64,000 nt of DNA from Micromonospora sp. WMMA1947 (GTDB lineage: Bacteria > Actinomycetota > Actinomycetes > Mycobacteriales > Micromonosporaceae): positions 2,728,001 through 2,792,000 of the forward strand of contig NZ_CP114909.1 in the NCBI RefSeq assembly GCF_027497355.1, read 5' to 3'. Under the pieces are notes generated by a model that worked only from the letters and a program-made list of their open reading frames with translations, ran no database searches and was not told the origin of the DNA. This document shows, in pieces, positions 27,453 through 36,681 of this stretch. The first letter of the stretch is position 1, and each line of letters opens with the position of its first letter. The position numbers were made by a program, and so were the translations under genes.

Positions 27453-27502
27453 AGATCTTGGTAGGAAACGGCCCCTATAGGGGCGTAAAGCTTCCAAGAT
27501 CT
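27453..27502. repeat. 50-bp nested inverted repeat
   Basis: Outer arms AGATCTTGG and CCAAGATCT (27453-27461, 27494-27502) share a centre (27477.5) with an inner 14-bp palindrome GCCCCTATAGGGGC (27471-27484). It is non-coding, between the oxidoreductase and whiB stops. It could be a terminator or a dispersed palindromic element. Confidence 0.6.
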
Positions 27503-27580
27503 ATGGGTGTCCTAGCGACTGGAACGCTGATCCTGGTATTCGAAACGGATGGCCGGCGGATGCCCCCGGGGCCACGACAC

Positions 27581-27613
27581 GACGCCGCGCCCCGGGGTCC
27601 GGGGCGCGGCGTC
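27581..27613 (-). terminator. Terminator after whiB
   Basis: A 15-bp perfect GC-rich stem with a 3-nt loop, 17 bp beyond the whiB stop on the minus strand. Confidence 0.8.
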
Positions 27614-27630
27614 GAGGATCGTGAACCGGG

Positions 27631-28014
27631 TCAGGCGACCTTGCGCTGGTCCGGCACGGCGGTGTTGTGCGGCCGGCCGAGGCGGGCCTCCAGCCGGGCA
27701 ATGTCCACCCGGGTCTGCCGGCGGTCGGCCAGGTCCTCCCAGCCGAGTGCGAGCAGCCGCAGCCGCTCGGACTCGCTGAACCCGCCCCAGACGCCGTACG
27801 GCTCGCGCACGGAGAGCGCGTGGGCGGCGCACTCGGCGCGTACCGGGCAGGCGCGGCAGACCGACTTGGCGCTCGTCTCGCGGCGCATCCGGGAGGAGCC
27901 GCGCTCGCCGTCGGGGTGGAAGAACTGCGCGCTGTCGCGGCCACGGCAGGCTCCGAGCCGCTGCCAGTCCCAGAGCTCGTCGATCGGTCCAGGCAGCCTA
28001 CGTACGTTCGACAT
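27631..28014 (-). CDS. WhiB-family iron-sulfur transcription factor
   Basis: A 127-residue Wbl protein. Four conserved cysteines (C23, C53, C56, C62; the CRACPVRAEC cluster) bind a 4Fe-4S cluster. The GVWGG turn and basic C-terminal helix contact sigma factor and DNA. The ATG at 28014 follows GGAGGAGGGG. Its place beside groEL and guaB matches M. tuberculosis whiB3, but I do not claim orthology from sequence alone. Divergent from the BldM-like gene; redox or developmental control is likely. Confidence 0.92.
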   Translation of the reverse strand: MSNVRRLPGPIDELWDWQRLGACRGRDSAQFFHPDGERGSSRMRRETSAKSVCRACPVRAECAAHALSVREPYGVWGGFSESERLRLLALGWEDLADRRQTRVDIARLEARLGRPHNTAVPDQRKVA

Positions 28015-28266
28015 CAGCACCCCTCCTCCCGCGCGGCACCGCGGAGAATGTTCGTTGCCAGCTACCGGGCGGCGGTCCGCGCGGGATGCCGGTTCCGGAT
28101 GAACCCCTCGGTACCCGAGCGGTCCGCGCCTCACACATCTGTGATCGAAAACCTCGGACACTCGGCGGCATATGCCCCATCTGTCGGAAAAGTTCGGATG
28201 ATTGCCCGGAACCCCCTCCCGACCCCACCTCCGCATGGTCTGCTCTGAGTCGGAGAGGAGACCACT

Positions 28267-29079
28267 GTGCGTAGTGTTCTTGTGTGCGTTCGGACACCAT
28301 TGGCGGCCCAGCATCTGACCTCCGCGGCGGCGCGGCTCGGGCTGTCCGGCGTCGTCCGGACGGCCGTCTCCGACCCGGAGGTGATGTTGCGGCTCGCCGA
28401 GCGTCCGGTGGACGTGGTGCTCGCCGACACCGCGCTGACCCGCCCGGACAGCGCCGGCTTCGTCCGGCGGGTGCTGGCCCGCGCCCCGCAGGCCGCGGTG
28501 CTGCTGCTCGGCGCCGAGGAGTCGGAGTCGGCAGCGGCCACCATCAGCGCCGGTGCGCGCGGCCTGATCCAGAACGCCGACCACGACCTGACCAGCGCGG
28601 TGGCCAAGGCGCTGCTGCTGCTCTCCGCCCCCGGGCGGAGCAACAGGCACCGGGTGGCGGACACCGCCCGGGACGCGGCGGCGGTGGGCGGACCGACCCG
28701 GTCGGCGGGGCGTACCCAGGGTGGGCCCGGCTGGCCGGCGACGGCGCCGGTGGACGCGGCGGGCCTGCCCACAGTGGTGCCGGTGCAGCGGGGTGAGGAC
28801 CCGGACGACCCGGCGGCGGCCGACGGCGCGGAGGCACCCCGGGCCGGTGCGGCCCAGCGGCCGGCGCGGGCGCCGCGCAGCGCGATCGGGCTGACCGAGC
28901 GGGAGCTTCAGGTGCTGCTCGGCATGGCCGAGGGCAAGAGCAACGCGGAGATCGGACGGGAGCTGTTCGTCTCCGAGGACACGGTCAAGACGCACGCCCG
29001 GCGGCTGTTCCGCAAGCTCGGCGCGCGCGACCGGGCGCACGCCGTGGCGGCCGGATTCCGGGCCGGCCTGGTGGCCTGA
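28267..29079 (+). CDS. BldM-like LuxR/NarL-family regulator with degenerate receiver
   Basis: A 270-residue regulator. The N-terminal receiver-like domain (about 1-118) opens VLVCVRTPLAAQ, lacking the paired acidic residues after strand 1, although an Asp is present at VVLADTAL. A low-complexity linker of about 80 residues follows. The C-terminal HTH (LTERELQVLLGMAEGKSNAE, then EDTVKTHARRLFRKLG and RAHAVAAGF) closely resembles Streptomyces BldM, whose gene lies in the same groEL-guaB interval (from memory). It starts at a GTG preceded by GGAGA. It probably acts without phosphorylation, perhaps with the divergent WhiB. Confidence 0.8.
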   Translation: MRSVLVCVRTPLAAQHLTSAAARLGLSGVVRTAVSDPEVMLRLAERPVDVVLADTALTRPDSAGFVRRVLARAPQAAVLLLGAEESESAAATISAGARGLIQNADHDLTSAVAKALLLLSAPGRSNRHRVADTARDAAAVGGPTRSAGRTQGGPGWPATAPVDAAGLPTVVPVQRGEDPDDPAAADGAEAPRAGAAQRPARAPRSAIGLTERELQVLLGMAEGKSNAEIGRELFVSEDTVKTHARRLFRKLGARDRAHAVAAGFRAGLVA

Positions 29080-29091
29080 CCCGCGCGGGGA

Positions 29092-29496
29092 TCACTCCTG
29101 CGCGGTGTCGTCGGTGCCCTCGGTGAGCGTGTCGTGCACGCCGTCGGCGTAGCCGCGGGCGTAGTCCCAGCTCACGTAGTGGTCCGGGTCGGGGTCGTAG
29201 GCCGGTTCGTGCACCCGGGGGCGCCCCGAGTTGAGCAGGTGGCGCAGGTTGCCGCGCAGCAGGTCCCAGTCGAAGTAGTGCGGCTCGCGGCAGTCCTCGC
29301 ACTCGATCACCAGGCCGCGCACGCCGATCGGCTGGAGCAACGCCTGGTAGATCTCCAGATCGGCGAGATCCTCCAGGACGTCCTGACGCTCGACCTCGGT
29401 CAGCGGGTCGAGCGCGTCGTCGTCGCCGGGATCGTGCAGGCCGGCAGCCGGATCGGCCGGGTCGCCGTTGAACGGGTCGATGGGCTCGTCGTGCAC
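29092..29496 (-). CDS. DUF5319 conserved actinobacterial protein
   Basis: A 134-residue acidic, soluble protein. It has a CxxC motif (ECEDCREPHYFDWDLL, about residues 65-80) that could bind metal, then NLRHLLNSG and a YARGYADGVHD C-terminal segment. DUF5319 proteins are restricted to actinobacteria and usually lie next to guaB, as here (M. tuberculosis Rv3412). The function is unknown. Starts with GTG at 29496 after GTGAGGGG. Convergent with the BldM-like gene with 12 bp between. Confidence 0.85.
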   Translation of the reverse strand: MHDEPIDPFNGDPADPAAGLHDPGDDDALDPLTEVERQDVLEDLADLEIYQALLQPIGVRGLVIECEDCREPHYFDWDLLRGNLRHLLNSGRPRVHEPAYDPDPDHYVSWDYARGYADGVHDTLTEGTDDTAQE

Positions 29497-29609
29497 CCCC
29501 TCACCGTAGACCCCGAGCCGCCGGAAAGCCCGCCCCAGCCCGTGCTGTGGCCCGGCCTACCCTCGGGCCCGCCGCTGCCCGGGCGCGGACGGGTAGGTGG
29601 GTACGATGA

Positions 29610-31256
<1,647 letters not shown>

Positions 31257-31286
31257 CCCACCACCCCCAACCACCTGGAGTCCCCC

Positions 31287-32405
31287 ATGCGTGACGTGGT
31301 CGAGATCGGGCTGGGCAAGACCGCGCAGCGCGGCTACCACCTGGACGACATCGCCATCGTGCCGAGCCGCCGCACCCGGGACGTCGACGACGTCTCCACC
31401 GCGTGGCAGCTCGACGCGTACCAGTTCGGCATCCCGTGCGTCGCGCACCCCTCCGACGCGACCATGAGCCCGGCCTCGGCGGTCCGGCTCGGTCAGCTCG
31501 GCGGCCTCGGCGTACTCAACGTCGAGGGCCTCTGGACCCGGTACGAGAACCCGGCCAAGATCCTGGAGGAGCTGGCCGGGCTCGGCGAGGACGCGCGGGC
31601 GACCAAGCGCCTCCAGGAGGTCTACGCCGAGCCGATCCGTCCCGACCTGATCGCCGAGCGGGTGCGTGAGCTGCGCGAGGGCGGCGGCACGGTGGCGGTG
31701 CGGGTCTCCCCGCAGCACACCCTGGCGCTGGCCCCGGTGATCCTGGACGCCGGCGTGGACATCCTGGTCATCCAGGGCACGCTCGTCTCGGCCGAGCATG
31801 TCTCCACCACCGACGAGCCGCTGAACCTCAAGGAGTTCATCGCCGACCTGGACCTGCCTGTCGTCGTCGGCGGCTGCACCGACTACAAGACCGCGCTGCA
31901 CCTGATGCGTACCGGCGCGGCCGGCGTGATCGTGGGCATCGGCGGCGACGACTGGTCGACCACGGAGTCGGTGCTCGGCATCCGGGTGCCGATGGCCACC
32001 GCCATCGCCGACGCCGCCGCCGCCCGCCGCGACTACCTCGACGAGACCGGCGGCCGGTACGTGCACCTGATCGCCGACGGCGACATGCAGACCTCCGGCG
32101 ACATCGCCAAGGCGCTCGGCTGCGGCGCGGACGCGGTGATGCTCGGCGAGCCGCTGTCGCTGTGCGAGGAGGCCCCGGCCGGCGGTGCCTGGTGGCACTC
32201 CGCGGCCAGCCACCCGTCGCTGCCCCGGGGTGCGTTCGAGGTGGCCGGCGAGCCGCTCGGCTCGATGGAGAAGCTGCTGTTCGGTCCGGCCGACGAGCCG
32301 GACGGCCAGCTCAACCTCTTCGGCGGCCTGCGCCGCGCGATGGCCAAGTGCGGCTACCGCGACCTGAAGGAGTTCCAGAAGGTCGGGCTGGTCCTCGACC
32401 GCTGA
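31287..32405 (+). CDS. guaB3: GuaB3-family IMP dehydrogenase-related protein
   Basis: A 372-residue IMPDH/GMPR-family barrel without CBS domains. The phosphate- and substrate-binding loop reads GVIVGIGGDDWSTTESVLG where IMPDH has the catalytic cysteine (GPGAICTTR), so the catalytic Cys is absent. The remaining barrel ([23 protein letters not shown] motifs) is conserved. Together with its place after guaB this marks the GuaB3 group. Activity cannot be assumed: it could be regulatory or catalyse a different reaction. It has an SD-like GGAG before the ATG and a strong terminator after the stop. Confidence 0.88.
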   Translation: MRDVVEIGLGKTAQRGYHLDDIAIVPSRRTRDVDDVSTAWQLDAYQFGIPCVAHPSDATMSPASAVRLGQLGGLGVLNVEGLWTRYENPAKILEELAGLGEDARATKRLQEVYAEPIRPDLIAERVRELREGGGTVAVRVSPQHTLALAPVILDAGVDILVIQGTLVSAEHVSTTDEPLNLKEFIADLDLPVVVGGCTDYKTALHLMRTGAAGVIVGIGGDDWSTTESVLGIRVPMATAIADAAAARRDYLDETGGRYVHLIADGDMQTSGDIAKALGCGADAVMLGEPLSLCEEAPAGGAWWHSAASHPSLPRGAFEVAGEPLGSMEKLLFGPADEPDGQLNLFGGLRRAMAKCGYRDLKEFQKVGLVLDR

Positions 32406-32425
32406 GCACCGGCTGAGCACCGCGT

Positions 32426-32474
32426 GACGGCGCGGGCGGCGGCGCGGACGTGTTCCGGCCCCGCCCGCGCCGTC
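32426..32474 (+). terminator. Terminator after guaB3
   Basis: Arms 32426-32439 and 32461-32474 pair perfectly over 14 bp with a 21-nt loop. The next gene's -10 element begins 8 bp later. Confidence 0.65.
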
Positions 32475-32481
32475 GCGCGTC

Positions 32482-32487
32482 TAGGCT
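32482..32487 (+). promoter_or_regulatory. Promoter -10 of the first M1 peptidase (leaderless)
   Basis: TAGGCT lies 6 bp before the GTG at 32494 with no SD motif. Confidence 0.5.
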
Positions 32488-32493
32488 CGCCGG

Positions 32494-33891
32494 GTGAGAC
32501 GGCGGCGGGTCTGGGCGGCAGGGCTGGTGGCGGCGGCGCTCGCGCTGGGCGGCTGCATCGGCGGTGACGACGACAACGGGTTCCGGCCGGGCGCGGCGGA
32601 CGCCGGTGACCCGTACGTGCCGGGAGCCGGCAACGGCGGCTACGACGTGGGCCACTACGCGCTGGACGTGCGCTACGACCCGGCCGGCGACAAGCTCACC
32701 GGCACCGCGACGCTGACCGTCACCGCCACCCGGGCGCTGTCCCGGTTCCATCTCGACCTGGCCGGGCTGGACGTCGAGCGGGTGCGGGTGGACGGGGAGT
32801 CGGCGAAGCACCGCCACGACGGCGCCGAGCTGATCGTCACCCCGCCGCGCGGGCTGCCCTCGGGGAAGCGGTTCACCGTCGAGGTGACGTACGGCGGGGT
32901 GCCGAAACCGCTGCCCAACGCCGAACTCGGCGACGGCGGCTTCCACGCCACACCGGACGGTGCGATAGCGCTCGGCCAGCCCGAGTCGGCGAGCACGTGG
33001 TATCCGGTGAACGACCACCCGTCGGACAAGGCCACCTACGACCTCGCGGTCACCGTGCCGGACGGCCTCGCCGCGCTGTCCAACGGCGTGCCGCGGGGCA
33101 AGACGTCCAGCGGCGGCTGGACCACCTGGCGCTGGGCGGAACGCGCGCCGATGGCCAGCTACCTGAGCACGCTGGTGATCGGCGACTACCGGGTCAGCAG
33201 CGGCACCCACGCCGGGAAGCCGCTGGTCACCGCCGTCGCCGCGGCGCTGCCGCCGGACGGTCCGGCCGCCGCGTCGGTGGCCCGCACCGGCGAGATCGCC
33301 GACTTCCTGGCCGCGCGCTTCGGGCCGTACCCGTTCGAGGCGTACGGCGGTGTCGTGGTCGCCGACGAGCGGATCCGGTACGCGCTGGAGACGCAGAGCC
33401 GGCCGGTCTACGGGCCGGGCTTCTTCCGGGGCGACCGGCCGAACACCGAGGTGGTCGCGCACGAGCTGGCCCACCAGTGGTTCGGCGACAGCGTCTCGGT
33501 GGCCCGGTGGAGCGACATCTGGCTCAACGAGGGCTTCGCCACGTACGCCGAATGGCTCTGGGCCGAGCACGACGGCGGGCGCACAGTGGCGCAGACCTTC
33601 GCGGAGCGCTACGCGGCCACCGACTGGTCCAGGCCCACAGTCGACCCGGGCCGGGCCGGGATGTTCGGCGACGCGGTCTACCAGCGGGGCGCGCTCGCGG
33701 TGCACGCGCTGCGCCGCGCCGTGGGCGACGAGACGTTCTACCGCGTGCTGCGCGGCTGGCTGGCGCAGCACCGCGACGGCAACGTCACCACCGCCGACTT
33801 CGTCGGGTACGCCGAACGCACGTCGGGCCGCCCGCTGCGGGCGCTGCTGGACGCCTGGCTGGTCGGTGGTACGCCGCCGGGACTGCCGTGA
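32494..33891 (+). CDS. M1-family metallopeptidase lipoprotein, copy 1
   Basis: A 465-residue zinc aminopeptidase-like enzyme. The N-terminus has a basic start, hydrophobic core and lipobox ALGGC, so it is probably membrane-anchored outside the cell. The catalytic site is HELAHQW (323-329) with the downstream NEGFATYAE supplying the third zinc ligand. The ESASTWYPVNDHPSDKATY segment replaces the usual GxMEN-type recognition region. Length is short for M1, lacking the C-terminal helical domain. Very similar to the next gene, so the two are a tandem duplication. Confidence 0.9.
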   Translation: MRRRRVWAAGLVAAALALGGCIGGDDDNGFRPGAADAGDPYVPGAGNGGYDVGHYALDVRYDPAGDKLTGTATLTVTATRALSRFHLDLAGLDVERVRVDGESAKHRHDGAELIVTPPRGLPSGKRFTVEVTYGGVPKPLPNAELGDGGFHATPDGAIALGQPESASTWYPVNDHPSDKATYDLAVTVPDGLAALSNGVPRGKTSSGGWTTWRWAERAPMASYLSTLVIGDYRVSSGTHAGKPLVTAVAAALPPDGPAAASVARTGEIADFLAARFGPYPFEAYGGVVVADERIRYALETQSRPVYGPGFFRGDRPNTEVVAHELAHQWFGDSVSVARWSDIWLNEGFATYAEWLWAEHDGGRTVAQTFAERYAATDWSRPTVDPGRAGMFGDAVYQRGALAVHALRRAVGDETFYRVLRGWLAQHRDGNVTTADFVGYAERTSGRPLRALLDAWLVGGTPPGLP

Positions 33892-33978
33892 CGCACGCGT
33901 GACCGCCGCTGGGTAGGCTGCCGCGGTCGGGGCGGCCCATGGGCGGGGCCGCCGAACGGCGCGGGAGGGATCGAGGCG

Positions 33979-35436
33979 ATGACGCGGCGCGGCGCACGAC
34001 GACGGCTCGGGTTGCTGACCTGCGGCACGCTGCTGGTCGCAGGCTGCGGTTCGGGCGACCCGGACCCCGGCCCCGCGTCACCCACCACGCCCACGCCGGC
34101 CGCCTCGCGAACCTTCGCGCCGGGTGCCGCCGGGGCCGGGGATCCGTACTTCCCGAGCTACGGCAACGGCGGGTACGACGTCGCCCACTACACCGTGAAG
34201 GTGCGCTACGACCCGGAGACGGACAAGCTCAGCGGCACCACCACGCTGCGGGCCACGGCAACCGCCAATCTGTCCGCGTTCAACCTGGACCTGGCCGGGC
34301 TGACCGTCCGCTCGGTCACCGTGGACGGCACCGCCGCCCGGCACAGCCGCACCGACGACGAACTGGTGATCACCCCGGCGATCGGGCTGACCTCCGGCAA
34401 CGGGTTCACCGCCGAGATCCGGTACGACGGCCGGCCGGAGCCGCTGCGTACCGAGTCGCTGGGCGAGGGCGGCTGGCTGCACACCACCGACGGGGCGATC
34501 GCGCTCGGTCAGCCGGAGTCGGCCAGCACCTGGTTCCCGGTCAACGACCACCCGTCGGACAAGGCCACCTACGACATGGAGATCACCGTCCCGAAGGGAC
34601 TGACGGCGGTCTCCAACGGCGTGCCGAAGGGGAAGACGACAAGCGGCGCCTGGACCACCTGGAAGTGGTCGGAGACCGCCCCGACGGCCAGTTACCTGAC
34701 CACCGTGGCGATCGGGAAGTTCCGGGTCACCACCGGGGAGCACAAGGGACGACCGGTCTACAACGCGGTCACCACCCAGGTGGCGGAGGGCGCGCCGGAC
34801 CGGTCCATCGCGCGCACGATCGAGGTCGCCGACTACCTGGAGAGCGTCTTCGGGCCGTACCCGTTCGAGGCGTACGGCGGCGTGGTGATCGACGACGAGC
34901 GGATCCGGTACGCGTTGGAGACGCAGAGCCGGCCGGTCTACTCGGCGAGCTTCTTCCGGCAGGGCGACAACACCGGTGTGGTCGCGCACGAACTGGCCCA
35001 CCAGTGGTACGGCAACAGCGTGTCGATCCAGCGCTGGCAGGACATCTGGCTCAACGAGGGGCTCGCCACGTACGCCGAGTGGCTGTGGGCCGAGCACAGC
35101 GGCTCCACCACGGTGCAGCGGACGTTCGAGCAGAAGTACGCCAACGCCGGCGGGCAGGTGTGGCGTACGCCCCCGGGCAAGCCGGGCGTGGCGAACCTGT
35201 TCAGCCGCTCGGTCTACGACCGGGGCGGGATGACTGTGCACGCGCTGCGGGTGGCGGTGGGTGACACCGCGTTCTTCACCGTCCTGCGCACCTGGGCGGC
35301 GGAGCGGAAGAACGGCAACGCCACCACCGCCGACTTCGTGGCGCTGGCCGAGCGGATCTCCGGCAAGAAGCTGGCGAAGGTCTTCGACCCGTGGCTGTAC
35401 GGCACCGAGCGCCCGCCCGCCCCCAAGTCGCTGTAG
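33979..35436 (+). CDS. M1-family metallopeptidase lipoprotein, copy 2
   Basis: A 485-residue paralogue of the preceding gene. It has a lipobox LVAGC, a Thr/Pro-rich linker, and the same ESASTW and NDHPSDKATYD segments. The zinc motif is HELAHQW (His337 first ligand) and then NEGLATYAEWLW. The ATG at 33979 has GGGAGGG upstream. A TAGGCT hexamer at 33914-33919 could give its own transcript with a leader of about 50 nt. It is convergent with the LCP gene, with only three bases between the stops. Confidence 0.9.
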   Translation: MTRRGARRRLGLLTCGTLLVAGCGSGDPDPGPASPTTPTPAASRTFAPGAAGAGDPYFPSYGNGGYDVAHYTVKVRYDPETDKLSGTTTLRATATANLSAFNLDLAGLTVRSVTVDGTAARHSRTDDELVITPAIGLTSGNGFTAEIRYDGRPEPLRTESLGEGGWLHTTDGAIALGQPESASTWFPVNDHPSDKATYDMEITVPKGLTAVSNGVPKGKTTSGAWTTWKWSETAPTASYLTTVAIGKFRVTTGEHKGRPVYNAVTTQVAEGAPDRSIARTIEVADYLESVFGPYPFEAYGGVVIDDERIRYALETQSRPVYSASFFRQGDNTGVVAHELAHQWYGNSVSIQRWQDIWLNEGLATYAEWLWAEHSGSTTVQRTFEQKYANAGGQVWRTPPGKPGVANLFSRSVYDRGGMTVHALRVAVGDTAFFTVLRTWAAERKNGNATTADFVALAERISGKKLAKVFDPWLYGTERPPAPKSL

Positions 35437-35439
35437 GGG

Positions 35440-36540
35440 TCAGTTCTTGACGCGCAGCGACGGGTGGGCGGCCAGGAACGCGTCGGCCCGCCCGCCGCGC
35501 AGCGCGGTGAGGAAGTCGCGGCCGAGCGGCTTGAGCTGCTCACCCCGGTAGGCGCCGCCGCTGCTCACCCCCGCGCCGGGCAGCACGACGAGGGTGAGCC
35601 GGTCGGCCGGGATACCACCCAGGGCGTACGCGAAGTCGATCAACTTCCGGCCGCCCCCGGCGTACACCAGGGTCTTGCCCAGCGCGGCCACCACCTGCTC
35701 GACCCGCTGCGGGTCGCGGGCGGTGCCCTGGTCGAGGATCTTGCGGGCCAGTGCCCGGAGCAGTTGCTGCTGGTGCCGCTGCCGGGTGTAGTCGCCGCCG
35801 GCGGTGTAGCGCTGCCGCGCGTAGTCCAGCGCCTGCCAGCCGGTCAGGTGCCGGGTGCCCTTCCGGTAGACCATCTGCGGCCCGACGTACCCGCCGCCGG
35901 TCAGCGTCCGCATGGTGCCGTCCGGGCGGCGGTGCCGGGAGGCGACCTGCTGGTCGACGTAGAGGTCCACCCCGCCGAGCGTGTCCACCAGCTTGTCGAA
36001 ACCGCCGAACGTGATCACCGCCCCGGCGTCGATGCGCAGCCCGGTGTAGCGGGAGACGGTGGTGCGCAGCAGTTCGTACCCCTGGGCGGTGCTGGGGTTG
36101 GCCTTGTCGCCCGGCACCCGGCTGCCGTAGCTCATCGCGTGGGTGAGCTTGGTCCGGCCGCCCGGGTAGCGGGCCTTCGGGTAGGCGGGGATGTCCACCA
36201 CCAGGTCGCGGGGGAGTGAGAACAGGTACGCCTTGTCCAGCCCGGCCGGTACGTGCAGCAGCAGCACCGCGTCGGCGTGCGGCTCCCAGCCGGGGATGCT
36301 GACCCGGGTGTCCACGCCGACGAGCAGCAGGTTGAGCGGGCCCTTCAGGTCGGCGCCGGGCGGCGGCGTCGGGCTGGCGGTGGTCGGGGCGGGTGTGGGG
36401 GAGGCCGGCGGCGCGGTGCTCGGTGCGGCGGCCGGGGCGGACGGGCGCCCGGACACCAGCCGGGTGGTCACCACCGCTCCGGTGGCCACCAGCAGCGCCG
36501 CCACCAGTGCGGCCAGGCCCAGCAGGCGTCGTCTCGTCAC
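35440..36540 (-). CDS. LytR-CpsA-Psr (LCP) family protein
   Basis: A 366-residue envelope enzyme with a short cytoplasmic start, one transmembrane helix (LLGLAALVAALLVATGAVV), a Pro/Thr/Ala-rich linker (about 30-65) and an extracytoplasmic LCP domain. Typical LCP segments are LNLLLVGVDTR, FSLPRDLVVDIP and LTGWQALDYARQRY. LCP proteins attach polymers such as teichoic acid or arabinogalactan to peptidoglycan. The GTG at 36540 follows GGGGAGG; the open frame upstream reads through the promoter region. Confidence 0.9.
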   Translation of the reverse strand: MTRRRLLGLAALVAALLVATGAVVTTRLVSGRPSAPAAAPSTAPPASPTPAPTTASPTPPPGADLKGPLNLLLVGVDTRVSIPGWEPHADAVLLLHVPAGLDKAYLFSLPRDLVVDIPAYPKARYPGGRTKLTHAMSYGSRVPGDKANPSTAQGYELLRTTVSRYTGLRIDAGAVITFGGFDKLVDTLGGVDLYVDQQVASRHRRPDGTMRTLTGGGYVGPQMVYRKGTRHLTGWQALDYARQRYTAGGDYTRQRHQQQLLRALARKILDQGTARDPQRVEQVVAALGKTLVYAGGGRKLIDFAYALGGIPADRLTLVVLPGAGVSSGGAYRGEQLKPLGRDFLTALRGGRADAFLAAHPSLRVKN

Positions 36541-36658
36541 GTTCGTGCCTCCCCGTGGAATTCGACGCGCCAGGGGATGCCAAAGGTTGCAGCGGCGGGA
36601 ATCCCGGCGAATCGAGCGCTCTGCATGATCTGCGAAAAACACTCGCTGGCGCCATAGC

Positions 36659-36675
36659 TACCGGTCGGTAATGAT
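36659..36675 (+). promoter_or_regulatory. GMC oxidoreductase promoter with candidate operator
   Basis: TACCGGTCGGTA (36659-36670) is a near-palindrome of the type bound by TetR regulators. It overlaps TAATGAT (36669-36675), a likely -10 that ends 6 bp before the ATG. No SD is present, so the mRNA is probably leaderless. Confidence 0.4.
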
Positions 36676-36681
36676 GCGTTC

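Noticed and set aside
28120..28160. TCACA-n4-TGTGA inverted repeat in the whiB-bldM interval as a Crp site
   Set aside because: The arms face the wrong way for the Crp consensus and the spacer is too short.
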